NCBI RefSeq assembly: GCF_016134045.1
Contig: NZ_CP065915.1
Coordinates: 2,170,001 to 2,234,000 of the forward strand
Reading direction: 5' to 3'
Length of the DNA stretch: 64,000 nucleotides
Origin: Pelagovum pacificum
Lineage (GTDB): Bacteria; Pseudomonadota; Alphaproteobacteria; Rhodobacterales; Rhodobacteraceae
Position numbers and translations under genes: made by a program. The notes below the pieces were generated by a model. The model searched no databases and was not told where the DNA came from. It worked only from the letters and a program-made list of their open reading frames with translations. Shown piece after piece: positions 20,710 through 31,704 of the stretch. Numbering within the stretch: the stretch's first letter is position 1; every line of letters starts with the position of its first letter.

Positions 20710-21891
20710 ATGGGCCTGCGCGCCTCGCTAGACGCGTTTTTCAAACATGATGCCTTCGGAGGCATCCTCCTCATGGTCTCGGCGCTGCTTGCGCTGATCG
20801 TCGCCAACTCGGCGCTGCAACCCTACTACAACGGGGTTCTGACCAGTTATCTCTCCGTCACGATCGAGGGCGACGGGTTGGAAAAACCCCTGCTTCTCTG
20901 GATCAATGACGGGCTGATGGCCATCTTCTTCCTGCTGATCGGTCTCGAACTGAAACGAGAGCTGCTCGAGGGCAAGCTCAAGAACCCAAGCGACGTCGTC
21001 CTGCCCGGCATGGCAGCCGTGGGCGGCATGGCGATCCCGGCGCTGATCTTCTTCGCGTTGAACGCGGGCGAACCGACCGTCGGAGGCTGGGCGATTCCGG
21101 CAGCGACCGACATCGCCTTCGCACTCGGTATCCTCGCGCTCGTGGGCAATCGTGCGCCCGCCTCGCTCAAGGTCTTCCTGCTGACGCTCGCCATCCTCGA
21201 CGACCTCGGGGCGATCCTCATCATCGCCGTCTTCTACACGGCGGACCTGAAGGTCGATTACCTGTATCTGGCTCTGATCCCGCTCGCCCTGATGATCTGG
21301 CTGAACGTGAAAGGCGCGCACCGCATGGGGCTGATGCTCCTGCTCGGCGCGGCGCTCTGGACGCTCGTGCTGCAAAGCGGGGTGCACGCGACCCTCGCGG
21401 GGGTCATCACCGCCTTCTGCATTCCGCTGAAGGACAAGTACGGCAAGTCGCCGCTGCACTCGATGGAGCACGCGCTGGCGCCCTACGTCCTCTACGGGAT
21501 CGTTCCGATCTTCGCCTTCGCCAACGCTGGTGTCGTGCTGTCGGGGCTCACCATGCCCGACGTGGTCGCGCCGCTTACGATGGGCGTGATGCTTGGCCTC
21601 GTGCTCGGCAAGCAGATCGGCGTGTTCGGCCTGACCTGGCTGATGGTGAAGATGGGCTATGCCCGCCTGCCTCACGGCGCGAACTGGCTGCACATCTACG
21701 GGGTCGCCGCGCTGGCCGGTGTGGGCTTCACGATGTCGCTTTTCATCGGCTCGCTCAGCTTCGCCGACCCGGACATGATGAACCAGGTGCGCCTCGGCGT
21801 GCTGTCGGGCTCCATCATCTCGGGCATCATCGGCTACACGGCGCTCCGGATGGCCTCGAGCCGCCCGGCCGTCGAGCCGGTCCCGGCCTGA
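20710..21891 (+). CDS. nhaA: Na+/H+ antiporter NhaA
   Basis: This 393-residue inner-membrane antiporter exchanges Na+ for H+ in pH and salt homeostasis. It has about 12 helices. The ion-binding pair is the adjacent aspartates in LAILDDLGAILIIAVFY (equivalent to D163/D164 of E. coli). The TM4 motif ATDIAFALGIL is intact, and a C-terminal lysine helix (GVGFTMSLFIGSL) is present. The ATG at 20710 follows AAAGGA; the TTG three bases earlier is less likely. A strong hairpin follows the stop. Confidence 0.97.
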   Translation: MGLRASLDAFFKHDAFGGILLMVSALLALIVANSALQPYYNGVLTSYLSVTIEGDGLEKPLLLWINDGLMAIFFLLIGLELKRELLEGKLKNPSDVVLPGMAAVGGMAIPALIFFALNAGEPTVGGWAIPAATDIAFALGILALVGNRAPASLKVFLLTLAILDDLGAILIIAVFYTADLKVDYLYLALIPLALMIWLNVKGAHRMGLMLLLGAALWTLVLQSGVHATLAGVITAFCIPLKDKYGKSPLHSMEHALAPYVLYGIVPIFAFANAGVVLSGLTMPDVVAPLTMGVMLGLVLGKQIGVFGLTWLMVKMGYARLPHGANWLHIYGVAALAGVGFTMSLFIGSLSFADPDMMNQVRLGVLSGSIISGIIGYTALRMASSRPAVEPVPA

Positions 21892-21901
21892 TCCAACGGT
21901 G

Positions 21902-21925
21902 GCGGCGGCCCGGCAGGGCCGCCGC
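21902..21925. terminator. Bidirectional hairpin between nhaA and a DUF4174 gene
   Basis: This is a perfect 10-bp stem (GCGGCGGCCC / GGGCCGCCGC) with loop GGCA. It lies 10 bases after the nhaA stop and ends on the first base of the opposing gene's stop codon. Confidence 0.65.
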
Positions 21926-22296
21926 TACTGCGCCTCGCGGCGGCGCATCGGCATCGAGTCGATCAGCGCGAACAGCGCGTCGAGATCGCAGGGCAGCGCC
22001 TCGACATGTTTCACCCCGCCATCCTTGCCAAGCAGGACCAGCGACGGACCATCCGGCTCTATCTCGCGCCTGCGAGCAAGGCCGCCGTCCGGGTCGGTAT
22101 CGACAACCACGACCATGTCACGATCGACAAGCTCTGCCGAGCGATCGGCCAGCTGCGACAGTTGCGCCTCCAGAGCCTGCCGATCATCCGCCAGCAGAAC
22201 GACCGGCCGTGCCGCCCAGCGCAGGGCGTCGAAATCGACCTCCGCGACCGGCCAGGGTGTTCCGGGCGTTCCGTTCCAGGTGTCGACGTCGCTCAT
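21925..22296 (-). CDS. DUF4174 domain protein, cytoplasmic form
   Basis: This 123-residue protein has the DUF4174 pattern: a tryptophan-containing strand (FDALRWAARPVVLLADD), a helical ALEAQLSQLADRSAELVDRDMVVVVDTDP block, then LVLLGKDGGVKHVE and a C-terminal MPMRRREAQ tail. The arrangement resembles a thioredoxin-like fold without redox cysteines; its lone Cys is in LPCDLD. It has no signal peptide, unlike its paralogue at 25586-26092. GGAGAT precedes the ATG. Function unknown. Confidence 0.82.
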   Translation of the reverse strand: MSDVDTWNGTPGTPWPVAEVDFDALRWAARPVVLLADDRQALEAQLSQLADRSAELVDRDMVVVVDTDPDGGLARRREIEPDGPSLVLLGKDGGVKHVEALPCDLDALFALIDSMPMRRREAQ

Positions 22297-22349
22297 GGTG
22301 ATCTCCTTTCACGGCAGACCACCTAGCGGCTTCGGTGGAAAGACCAGCC

Positions 22350-24482
22350 CTACCCCGCACTACCGATCAGCTTGAGGATGTCCTTCGCCGCCGTCGGGAT
22401 GTTGGTACCGGGGCCGAAGATCGCCTTCACGCCCGCGCCCTTCAGGAACTCGTAATCCTGCTGCGGTATGACGCCACCGCAGATGACGATGATGTCCTCC
22501 GCGCCCTGCGCCTTCAGCGCCTCGATCAGGCGCGGTGCCAGCGTGCGGTGGCCGGCTGCCTGGCTGGAGATGCCGACGACATGCACATCGTTGTCGATGG
22601 CGTCCTGCGCGGCCTCTTCCGGCGTCTGGAACAGCGGGCCGACGTCGACATCGAAGCCGATGTCGGCAAAGGCCGTCGCGATCACCTTCGCGCCCCGGTC
22701 GTGGCCGTCCTGGCCCATTTTCACCACCAGCATCCGGGGGCGACGACCCTCCGCCTCCGCGAAATCCTCGACCGCCTTCTGGATCTCGGCGAACTCGGCG
22801 TCGCCCTCGTAGGCCGCGCCATAGACGCCGGCGAGGGTCTTCACCTCGGCCCGGTGGCGGCCGAACACCTTCTCCATCGCCATGCTGATCTCTCCTACCG
22901 TTGCGCGCGCCCGCGCGGCCTCCACCGCCGCGTCGAGCAGGTTGCCGCCCTCGCCCGCGCGCCGCTCGAGCTCCGCCAGCGCGGCATCGCACGCGCCCTG
23001 GTCGCGGCCGGCGCGGATCCGTTCCAGCCGGGCGACCTGAGCGGCCCGGACCTTCACGTTGTCGACGTCGAGGATGTCGATCGGGTCTTCCTTGTCCTTG
23101 CGGTACTTGTTGACCCCGACGATCACGTCCGCACCCCGGTCGATCAGGGCCTGCCGCCGCGCCGCCGTCTCCTCGATCCGCATCTTCGGCATGCCGGAGG
23201 CGACGGCCTTGGTCATGCCGCCCATCTCCTCGACTTCCTCGATCAACGCCCAGGCTTTCTCCGCCAGCTCATGGGTCAGCGTCTCGACATAGTAGGAGCC
23301 GGCGAGCGGATCGACGACATGGGTGATCCCGGTCTCTTCCTGCAGGATCAGCTGCGTGTTGCGCGCGATCCGGGCGGAGAAGTCGGTCGGCAGGGCGATC
23401 GCCTCGTCCAGCGCGTTGGTGTGCAGCGACTGCGTGCCGCCCAGCACCGCCGACATCGCCTCGTAAGCGGTGCGGATGACGTTGTTGTAGGGGTCCTGCT
23501 CCTGCAACGATACGCCGGAGGTCTGGCAGTGCGTGCGCAGCATCGACGACTTCGGCGACTTCGGCTCGAACTCCGACATGATACGCGACCAGAGCAGCCG
23601 CGCGGCACGCAGCTTCGCGGCCTCCATGAAGAAGTTCATGCCGATCGCGAAGAAGAAACTGAGTCGCGGCGCGAAGCGGTCGACATCCATCCCCCGCCCG
23701 ATGGCGGCGCGCACGTACTCGCGCCCGTCGGCGAGCGTGTAGGCAAGCTCCTGCACGAGGTTCGCCCCGGCCTCCTGCATGTGGTAGCCGGAAATCGAGA
23801 TCGAGTTGAACTTCGGCATGTGGTCCGAAGTATACTCGATGATGTCCGCGACGATCCGCATCGAGGGTTCGGGCGGATAGACGTAAGTGTTGCGGACCAT
23901 GAACTCCTTCAGGATGTCGTTCTGAATGGTCCCCGACAGCAGCGCCCTGTCGTGGCCCTGCTCCTCGCCGGCGACGATGAAAGAGGCGAGGATCGGGATC
24001 ACAGCGCCGTTCATCGTCATGGAGACGGACACCTTGTCGAGCGGGATGTCGTCGAACAGGATCTTCATGTCCTCGACGGAGTCGATCGCGACTCCGGCCT
24101 TGCCGACGTCCCCCTCGACTCGTTCATGGTCGCTGTCGTAGCCGCGGTGCGTGGCGAGGTCGAACGCCACCGACACGCCCTGCTGACCGGCAGCCAGCGC
24201 GCGGCGGTAGAAGGCGTTGCTCTCCTCCGCGGTCGAAAATCCGGCATATTGGCGGATCGTCCAGGGCCGGCCGGCATACATCGTCGCTCGCACACCCCGC
24301 GTGAAGGGAGCAACACCGGGCACACCGCCCATGTGAGGCAATCCCTCGGTATCGGCAGCGGTATAGAGCGGGCTGACGTCGATCCCCTCGAGCGTGTGCC
24401 ATGTCAGCTCGTCGGGCTCTCCGCCCTTCATCTCGGCGGCGGCGAGTGCGCGCCATTCATCCCGTGAGGTGTCGTCGGCCAA
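22350..24482 (-). CDS. scpA: Methylmalonyl-CoA mutase
   Basis: This 710-residue adenosylcobalamin enzyme interconverts (R)-methylmalonyl-CoA and succinyl-CoA. The N-terminal TIM barrel carries the substrate residues in [17 protein letters not shown] and in [12 protein letters not shown] linker follows, and the C-terminal B12 domain begins near residue 575 with the DGHDRG motif that supplies the cobalt-binding histidine. Both halves are fused, as in single-subunit bacterial enzymes. It is the last step of the propionyl-CoA route whose carboxylase genes lie just upstream. Its start lies inside the 3' end of the sulfotransferase-like gene (26-bp overlap). Confidence 0.97.
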   Translation of the reverse strand: MADDTSRDEWRALAAAEMKGGEPDELTWHTLEGIDVSPLYTAADTEGLPHMGGVPGVAPFTRGVRATMYAGRPWTIRQYAGFSTAEESNAFYRRALAAGQQGVSVAFDLATHRGYDSDHERVEGDVGKAGVAIDSVEDMKILFDDIPLDKVSVSMTMNGAVIPILASFIVAGEEQGHDRALLSGTIQNDILKEFMVRNTYVYPPEPSMRIVADIIEYTSDHMPKFNSISISGYHMQEAGANLVQELAYTLADGREYVRAAIGRGMDVDRFAPRLSFFFAIGMNFFMEAAKLRAARLLWSRIMSEFEPKSPKSSMLRTHCQTSGVSLQEQDPYNNVIRTAYEAMSAVLGGTQSLHTNALDEAIALPTDFSARIARNTQLILQEETGITHVVDPLAGSYYVETLTHELAEKAWALIEEVEEMGGMTKAVASGMPKMRIEETAARRQALIDRGADVIVGVNKYRKDKEDPIDILDVDNVKVRAAQVARLERIRAGRDQGACDAALAELERRAGEGGNLLDAAVEAARARATVGEISMAMEKVFGRHRAEVKTLAGVYGAAYEGDAEFAEIQKAVEDFAEAEGRRPRMLVVKMGQDGHDRGAKVIATAFADIGFDVDVGPLFQTPEEAAQDAIDNDVHVVGISSQAAGHRTLAPRLIEALKAQGAEDIIVICGGVIPQQDYEFLKGAGVKAIFGPGTNIPTAAKDILKLIGSAG

Positions 24483-25443
24483 GGTCCTGTCCTCCTGTCA
24501 TCGGCGGTGGGGGCACGCCCCGGATGCCGTCGGCTTCCCCGGTCACCGGGGCGGTTGGTCCGCCCTCGAATATCGCGAGCCCGTCCGCGCCGGCCCGAAG
24601 CCACGCAATGTCGTCACGGTAGAGCGCGTCGAGCGCGCGGCGCTGCTCCGCGTCGAAGGGCACCCAGCGGGCGTCCCCGTCCGGCAGTGCCGTCACGGGC
24701 AGGCCGGCATCGGTCAGAACCGCGCGAAGCGTGGCCACGCGGGGCGAGGCGGCGCACCGGTCGCGCGCCCCCGGCAGGCCCGGCGTGAAGCACGGGGCTC
24801 CGGTCGTCGGTCCCCCGCTTGATGGGCTGCCCGTCAGCAGGCCCGCCTGCCACTCCGGACGGCCCGCGCCATGTTCGAAGGACCAGACGCGTAGCTCCGC
24901 CTCGGGGAAGATCTTCGCGACTTCGGTCACCACGTGCCGCCAGCGGCGCGGCTGCGTCACCAGCCGGTCGAGCGCGGCGGCGTCGGGCATCCGATGGCCC
25001 CGCGCCACGGCGAAAGCACAGGCCGAGGACCAGTAGCCCTCGTACCCGCGTACCGCCAGTCCGATCCGGCTCACCTGGTCGAAGGCGGGGCGCAGCCGCG
25101 ACAGCCGCTCAACCAGTCCGGGGTAGAGCCGCCCGGCGCGAAGGTTGTCCCGCGCCGCGCCGATCAGGTTCTCGTCCGACAGGATCAGCTGCCGCGTGCC
25201 GTCGCGCAGCGCGACCTGATGCGCGATCCGCAGCCGCCCGATCGCGCGCTCGATCCGCAGCAGGTCGGCCGGCCCGGTATCCTCCGGCCGCCGCATGAGC
25301 CCGTCGAGCATCCCGCCCCGCAGATGGCGCGGCGTCCAGGCGATCACGCCTGCCTCACGCAACATTGCACGGTTGCGGTCGAGGAACCGCTGCAACGTCG
25401 TGGTGCCGGTACGATGAGCGCCGATGTGCAGGATGACATCCAT
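24457..25443 (-). CDS. Sulfotransferase-like protein
   Basis: This 328-residue protein begins [21 protein letters not shown], the 5'-phosphosulfate-binding loop of PAPS-dependent sulfotransferases (GxxRTGTTxLQ). The body has ILSDENLIG and a [16 protein letters not shown] segment seen in this Rhodobacterales family. The longer upstream reading frame is a shadow of pccA and is not part of the gene. Its end overlaps mutase translation by 26 bp. The acceptor is unknown and the link to propionate metabolism is positional only. Confidence 0.78.
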   Translation of the reverse strand: MDVILHIGAHRTGTTTLQRFLDRNRAMLREAGVIAWTPRHLRGGMLDGLMRRPEDTGPADLLRIERAIGRLRIAHQVALRDGTRQLILSDENLIGAARDNLRAGRLYPGLVERLSRLRPAFDQVSRIGLAVRGYEGYWSSACAFAVARGHRMPDAAALDRLVTQPRRWRHVVTEVAKIFPEAELRVWSFEHGAGRPEWQAGLLTGSPSSGGPTTGAPCFTPGLPGARDRCAASPRVATLRAVLTDAGLPVTALPDGDARWVPFDAEQRRALDALYRDDIAWLRAGADGLAIFEGGPTAPVTGEADGIRGVPPPPMTGGQDLGRRHLTG

Positions 25444-25585
25444 GTCAGGCAGTCCTTCAAGGTCGGGGTGTTGGCCCCGCCACCCTGCCCCGCGCTCTCT
25501 CACCAGCTCCTTAAACCTAAAATTGTCGTGGTTGCGGCGCCATGACGGTTTCGCTGCCCCGTCCCGACGCACTATATCTTTTGCC

Positions 25586-26092
25586 ATGAACAGACTTTTC
25601 ATGGCGCTCGCCGCCATTCTGCTCCTCCCCCCCGCGGTATCCGCGCAGGAGGCCGCTCCGACCGACCAGCCCACGGGCGCGCCGATAACGGCGGTCGAAC
25701 GCTGGCAGGCCGCGCCGGACCGCGTGTTCGAAGCAGCCGAGATCGAGCTCGAGGATTTCATCTGGATCGCCCGGCCCGTCGTCATCTTCGCCGACACCCG
25801 CGCCGATCCGAACTTCCGCCGCCAGCTCGAGATGCTGTCCGAACGGATCGACGACCTCGTCGAGCGCGACGTGCTGCTGGTGATCGACACCGATCCCTCG
25901 GCCGAGAGCAGCGTGCGGATGCGGCTGCGCCCGCGGGGCTTCATGATGGCGCTGATCGGCAAGGACGGGCAGGTCAAGCTGCGCAAGCCCCTGCCGTGGA
26001 GCGCGCGCGAGCTGACCCGCTCCATCGACAAGACCCCGCTCCGCCAGCAGGAGGTCGAGGAACGGCGCATCGAACGGCAGCCGGTCCAGTAA
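25586..26092 (+). CDS. DUF4174 domain protein, secreted form
   Basis: This 168-residue protein has a Sec signal peptide (MNRLFMALAAILLLPPAVSAQ). A spacer of about 40 residues and a DUF4174 domain (about 52-150) follow: DFIWIARPVVIFAD, LERIDDLVERDVLLVIDTDP, MALIGKDGQVKLRKPLP. It is clearly paralogous to the signal-less gene at 21925-22296. An acidic/glutamine-rich C-terminal tail follows. It sits alone on the + strand inside the minus-strand propionate cluster, with its 5' end 142 bp from the sulfotransferase start. Function unknown; location periplasmic. Confidence 0.85.
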   Translation: MNRLFMALAAILLLPPAVSAQEAAPTDQPTGAPITAVERWQAAPDRVFEAAEIELEDFIWIARPVVIFADTRADPNFRRQLEMLSERIDDLVERDVLLVIDTDPSAESSVRMRLRPRGFMMALIGKDGQVKLRKPLPWSARELTRSIDKTPLRQQEVEERRIERQPVQ

Positions 26093-26126
26093 CTCCCGTT
26101 CGGGGACATCTGCGGGGGCGTGCGGG

Positions 26127-28127
<2,001 letters not shown>

Positions 28128-28152
28128 CGGCCCCTCCTCCCTTCTGAACACG

Positions 28153-28185
28153 AAAAAGCCGCCGGGACCGGGGTCCCGACGGCTT
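28153..28185 (-). terminator. Rho-independent terminator of the small lipoprotein gene
   Basis: On the minus strand this is AAGCCGTCGGGACC / GGTCCCGGCGGCTT, a 13-14 bp stem with one mismatch, followed by five T. It follows the lipoprotein gene's stop by about 45 bases and lies just before pccA, so it may separate pccA from upstream transcripts or attenuate read-through. Confidence 0.8.
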
Positions 28186-28229
28186 CGAATTTATCTGCGG
28201 AGCGCCGCGCGGGCGCCCTGCGGATGATC

Positions 28230-28460
28230 TTAGCGGCAGATGCCGACGTCGTCGCAGATCGCGCCAGCGGCGCCACCGGCCAGAGCGGCACCGGCAACGT
28301 CACGGTTGCTGCCACCGTCGAGCAGGGCAGCACCACCGGCAGCGGCAGCGCCGATGGCGGCACGGTCGGCGTCGGTCGTCGGGTAGCCGCTGTTGGTGCA
28401 GCCGGCGGCGAGGCCGGCAACCAGAACGATCGCGGAAACGGGCTTGATAAGCTTGAGCAT
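28230..28460 (-). CDS. Small glycine/alanine-rich lipoprotein
   Basis: This 76-residue lipoprotein has a signal peptide with lipobox LAAGC (C21). The mature part is dominated by AAAAGGAALL and AALAGGAAGA runs, a glycine-zipper-like pattern, and ends with two more cysteines (ICDDVGICR). It probably anchors in the outer membrane. Its own promoter region upstream and strong terminator downstream suggest a monocistronic, highly expressed gene. It is not evidently part of propionate metabolism. Function unknown. Confidence 0.8.
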   Translation of the reverse strand: MLKLIKPVSAIVLVAGLAAGCTNSGYPTTDADRAAIGAAAAGGAALLDGGSNRDVAGAALAGGAAGAICDDVGICR

Positions 28461-28767
28461 TTGAAAACTCCCTCAGTATGCTTCGCTGCTAAACAAATTG
28501 CCCGCACCTCAGGTTCCACGCAACCCCGGAAACGGGGGTGGGGTGGCCGCCTCCCGAAGGATTGCGACCACCCCGTTGGGGAAGGGTAACGGTTTGGACA
28601 ATGTGTCGACCGGGCTTTGCTGGGGACCCGGGCAACAAATCCATGCTGCCATGGCTTTCCGGTGCATCCACAGCCCTTTTCCGGCGAAAGGTTCAGGTTG
28701 GCCGAATATTGCCAAACGTGATCGCCGGTCGGCAGATAAGTGCCGGAATGCACAGGGTTCCGCATGG
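28461..28767. other. 307-bp intergenic region upstream of the small lipoprotein gene
   Basis: There is no gene here on either strand. A CCCCG-GAAA-CGGGG hairpin lies near 28526-28539, followed by a GGTGG...CCACC repeat. Base composition is less GC-rich near 28485-28500 and 28690-28740. It presumably holds the lipoprotein promoter and the 3' end of the 28768-29127 transcript. I could not pick out convincing -35/-10 boxes. Confidence 0.35.
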
Positions 28768-29127
28768 TCAGGGCGCCCAGTCGGGATCGAACGCGGAGGG
28801 GAAAGAGACGCGTGCGCGGGCCATATCGACCTGCAACAGCGAATCGTAGCTCTCCGGATCGAACGGCTCTTCGGCGGGCACGACCTCGCGGCCGAAAACC
28901 CACGACAGCCGTCCGGCGTCGAGGTTGCCGCGCGGGAACGGGTCAGCGCCGAAGTGCTGGACGAGCGCCCACATGAAGCCCTCGTCGGCCCTGCGGTCGG
29001 GCGGGCGGCGGTCGGCGTAGCGCTCGCGCCGGATCAGCTTCGTCGGCCCTTCCTTGGCGGCACGCCGGATGGTGAACTGGTAATCCGTCCCCGGCAGGCG
29101 CGAGGGGAAGCCCTTGTGCTTCTCCAT
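28768..29127 (-). CDS. Conserved hypothetical protein in the pcc gene cluster
   Basis: This 119-residue cytoplasmic protein has no signal peptide or membrane segment. It has basic patches (KLIRRERYADRRPPDRRADEGFMWAL) and ends in a D/E/W-containing tail. Its start overlaps the stop of the DUF6497 gene by one base (TGATG), so it is translated as the last member of the pccB-led operon. I do not recognise a family. The tight coupling suggests a linked role, but nothing shows what it does. Confidence 0.65.
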   Translation of the reverse strand: MEKHKGFPSRLPGTDYQFTIRRAAKEGPTKLIRRERYADRRPPDRRADEGFMWALVQHFGADPFPRGNLDAGRLSWVFGREVVPAEEPFDPESYDSLLQVDMARARVSFPSAFDPDWAP

Positions 29128-29513
29128 CAGAACCCCTCCCAGACGCAGGTCGCGCCGTCGATCTTGAAGACCTCGAAGAACTGGACCGCCTCGGCATCGC
29201 GCGAACCGAACTCGACCTCGCGATCGGCCATGGAAATCACGGCTTCACCCGCGTCCCATTCGTTCGCGGCGAGCGACGGCAGCACGACCTCTTCGCAGAG
29301 CCACGGAAAATCATCCTGCACCTCCGTGTAGGTCACGCCCGCGCCCTCTTCCATCGTGATCCCCGGCGCGAGGAACAGGAAGCGCGCCATGCCGCCGCCC
29401 GGCTCCAACACCACGTCGTAGAGCGTCAGGGTCTGGCCCGACGGGGTTTCGATCTCGACCGCCGCCGCCTCCGTGGCGGTCAGCAGGAACAATGCGGCCA
29501 CTACGCGTTTCAT
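29127..29513 (-). CDS. Secreted DUF6497-like protein in the pcc gene cluster
   Basis: This 128-residue protein has a signal peptide (MKRVVAALFLLTATEAAAVE). The mature beta-rich domain carries two cysteines (DFPWLCEEVV and GATCVWEGF) that could form a disulfide. It looks like the Rhodobacterales family annotated DUF6497. GAGGAGAGG precedes the ATG at 29513, which overlaps the stop of the upstream gene as ATGA. A periplasmic protein embedded in a cytoplasmic carboxylase operon is unexpected. Function unknown. Confidence 0.75.
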   Translation of the reverse strand: MKRVVAALFLLTATEAAAVEIETPSGQTLTLYDVVLEPGGGMARFLFLAPGITMEEGAGVTYTEVQDDFPWLCEEVVLPSLAANEWDAGEAVISMADREVEFGSRDAEAVQFFEVFKIDGATCVWEGF

Positions 29514-29869
29514 CGGCCTCTCCTCGAATGTGCGATCCACCTCTCCCGGGTGGCACCATCCTCGAGCACCTCAGAGATGCGCGCGGAGAGCCCCGGGGCC
29601 GCCCGGCCGGACACCTGTCCGCCAGCGGTCAGGTGCAGCCTATCGCCTTCCTCGCGGATTTCGACAACCGGGCTGAAGCCACGGACATCACGAAGAGCGC
29701 GCCAGAGGTCCTTGCGCACCTGATGGGCGAGCCGCAGCCCCGGCGCCTTCGGCAGTCGCGTCTCCGCGGCGACATCGAACGCCGCCGGCCAGCGCCGCGC
29801 GAGGACGAGCCGCCCTGCCTCCTCGGCAACGATCCAGTCGCCCGAGCGTCGTGTCGCGATCCCGGTCAT
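29510..29869 (-). CDS. Conserved hypothetical protein directly downstream of pccB
   Basis: This 119-residue soluble protein starts MTGIATRRSGDWIVAEEAGR. The sequence is arginine-rich with predicted alternating helix and strand, and no recognised motif. Its ATG lies 6 bases after the pccB stop with AGGA upstream, and its stop overlaps the next gene by 4 bp. It is therefore firmly in the pccB operon. No function can be assigned. Confidence 0.68.
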   Translation of the reverse strand: MTGIATRRSGDWIVAEEAGRLVLARRWPAAFDVAAETRLPKAPGLRLAHQVRKDLWRALRDVRGFSPVVEIREEGDRLHLTAGGQVSGRAAPGLSARISEVLEDGATRERWIAHSRRGR

Positions 29870-29874
29870 CTGTC

Positions 29875-31407
29875 CTACAGCGGAATGTTGTCGTGTTTCT
29901 TCCACGGGTTCTCCAGCCGCTTGCCGCGCAGCGAGGCGAAGGCCCGGCACACCCGCCGCCGGGTGGAGCGCGGCTGGATCACCTCGTCGATGAACCCCTT
30001 CTCGGCCGCGACGAACGGGTTGGCGAAACGGTCCTCGTATTCCCGGGTCCGCGCCGCGATCCTGTCCGGATCGCCGAGCTCCGAGCGATAGAGGATCTCG
30101 GTCGCGCCCTTTGCCCCCATCACCGCGATCTCCGCCGTCGGCCAGGCGTAGTTGAAATCGCCCCGCAGGTGCTTTGAGGCCATCACGTCGTAGGCCCCGC
30201 CATAGGCCTTGCGGGTGATGACCGTGACTTTCGGCACCGTCGCCTCGCCATAGGCGAACAGAAGCTTCGCGCCGTGCTTGATGACACCGCCCAGCTCCTG
30301 ACCCGTGCCCGGCAGGAAGCCCGGCACGTCCACGAACGTCAGGATCGGGATCTCGAAGGCATCGCAGAAGCGCACGAACCGCGCCGCCTTGCGCGAGCTG
30401 TCGATGTCGAGGCACCCCGCCAGCACCATCGGCTGGTTCGCCACGACGCCGACGGTCGAGCCCTCCAGCCGGATGAACCCGGTGACGATGTTCTTCGCGA
30501 ACTCTTCCTGGATCTCGTAGAAATCGCCCTCGTCCGCGACCTTCAGGATCAGCTCCTTCATGTCGTAGGGCGTGTTGGCGTTCGACGGGATCAACGTATC
30601 GAGGCTCTCGTCCACCCGGTCCACATCGTCGAAGAAAGGCCGCACCGGCGGTTTTTCGCGGTTGTTGAGCGGCAGCAGGTCGATCAGCCGCCGCACTTCG
30701 GCCAGCGCTTCGACATCGTTGTCGAAGGCCCCGTCCGCGACCGAGCTCTTCTTCGTGTGGGTCGAGGCCCCTCCGAGCTCCTCCGCCGTCACCACTTCGT
30801 TCGTCACGGTCTTCACAACGTCCGGACCGGTGACAAACATGTAGGAGCTGTCCTTCACCATGAAGATGAAGTCCGTCATCGCCGGTGAGTAGACCGCGCC
30901 GCCCGCGCAGGGCCCCATGATGACCGAGATCTGCGGCACGACACCCGACGCCATGACATTGCGCTGGAACACCTCGGCATACCCGGCGAGCGAGGCGACC
31001 CCCTCTTGGATCCGCGCGCCGCCCGAGTCGTTGATGCCGATCACCGGCGCGCCGTTCTGCATCGCCATGTCCATGATCTTGCAGATCTTGAGCGCGTGGG
31101 TTTCCGACAGCGACCCGCCGAACACCGTGAAATCCTGGCTGAAGACATAGACCATGCGCCCGTTCACGGTCCCCCAGCCGGTGACGACACCGTCGCCGGC
31201 GGGCCGGTTGTCCTGCATCCCGAAGTCGGTGCAGCGGTGCGCGACGAACATGTCGAACTCCTCGAACGACCCCTCGTCCAGCAGCAGTTCGAGCCGCTCC
31301 CGCGCGGTCAGCTTGCCCTTGGCGTGCTGGGCCTCGATCCGCCGCGCGCCGCCGCCGGCCCGCGCGTCCGCGCGCCGCCGTTCGAGTTCCTGCAGGATAT
31401 CGGTCAT
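29875..31407 (-). CDS. pccB: Propionyl-CoA carboxylase beta subunit (carboxyltransferase)
   Basis: This 510-residue carboxyltransferase transfers the carboxyl group from biotin to propionyl-CoA, giving methylmalonyl-CoA. It has tandem crotonase-fold halves: an N half with [16 protein letters not shown] and the oxyanion glycines of [12 protein letters not shown] and [13 protein letters not shown], and a C half with [17 protein letters not shown] and [11 protein letters not shown]. Its length and ends match PccB. The ATG at 31407 follows GGAGGAGGAC. The candidate ScfR operator sites lie 65-118 bases upstream of the start, so it is the likely regulated head of the operon. Confidence 0.96.
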   Translation of the reverse strand: MTDILQELERRRADARAGGGARRIEAQHAKGKLTARERLELLLDEGSFEEFDMFVAHRCTDFGMQDNRPAGDGVVTGWGTVNGRMVYVFSQDFTVFGGSLSETHALKICKIMDMAMQNGAPVIGINDSGGARIQEGVASLAGYAEVFQRNVMASGVVPQISVIMGPCAGGAVYSPAMTDFIFMVKDSSYMFVTGPDVVKTVTNEVVTAEELGGASTHTKKSSVADGAFDNDVEALAEVRRLIDLLPLNNREKPPVRPFFDDVDRVDESLDTLIPSNANTPYDMKELILKVADEGDFYEIQEEFAKNIVTGFIRLEGSTVGVVANQPMVLAGCLDIDSSRKAARFVRFCDAFEIPILTFVDVPGFLPGTGQELGGVIKHGAKLLFAYGEATVPKVTVITRKAYGGAYDVMASKHLRGDFNYAWPTAEIAVMGAKGATEILYRSELGDPDRIAARTREYEDRFANPFVAAEKGFIDEVIQPRSTRRRVCRAFASLRGKRLENPWKKHDNIPL

Positions 31408-31471
31408 CTGTCCTCCTCCGGAGCTTCCATCCTCTCTAGCCGCCCGCCCGGCGTCCGTGAACTCCAAACCC

Positions 31472-31525
31472 GCAAATTTGCAAATCCACCCCTTCGCACA
31501 ACGAACAATCGGCAAAGCCGCAAAG
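31472..31525 (-). promoter_or_regulatory. Candidate ScfR/PccR operator upstream of pccB
   Basis: Two TTTGC-type sites are present. One is TTTGCAAA at 31477-31484, embedded in the palindrome GCAAATTTGC. The other is CGGCAAAGCCGCAAAG at 31510-31525. The second matches the 16-mer beside the regulator gene (32956-32971) at 15 of 16 bases. R. sphaeroides PccR is reported to bind TTTGCAAA repeats at pccB, which supports the call. Confidence 0.7.
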
Positions 31526-31622
31526 CTCTCTCATCTGGCCGAAAATACCTCCGGGGTGAATTGGCCGAAGGCCAAGAGGGGCAGCGCCCCTCCCTCGCCC
31601 GGACCGGCCGCAGGCTGGTCCG
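31526..31622 (-). repeat. Dispersed intergenic element, family B (copy 2), with three hairpins
   Basis: The core CTCATCTGGCCGAAAATACCTCCGGGGTG (minus orientation) is followed by TTGGCC-GAA-GGCCAA (31561-31575). Next are GAGGGGC-AGC-GCCCCTC (31576-31592) and a third stem around 31601-31621. It directly abuts the candidate ScfR site, between divergent pccB and the MFS gene. Confidence 0.75.
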
Positions 31623-31704
31623 GGCTCCCCCTGCGTGCCGCAGGCACACCGCGGGGTCACGTACCGCGATGGACAGCCCCGGCCGCCGGAGTAGATTGCG
31701 CTTC

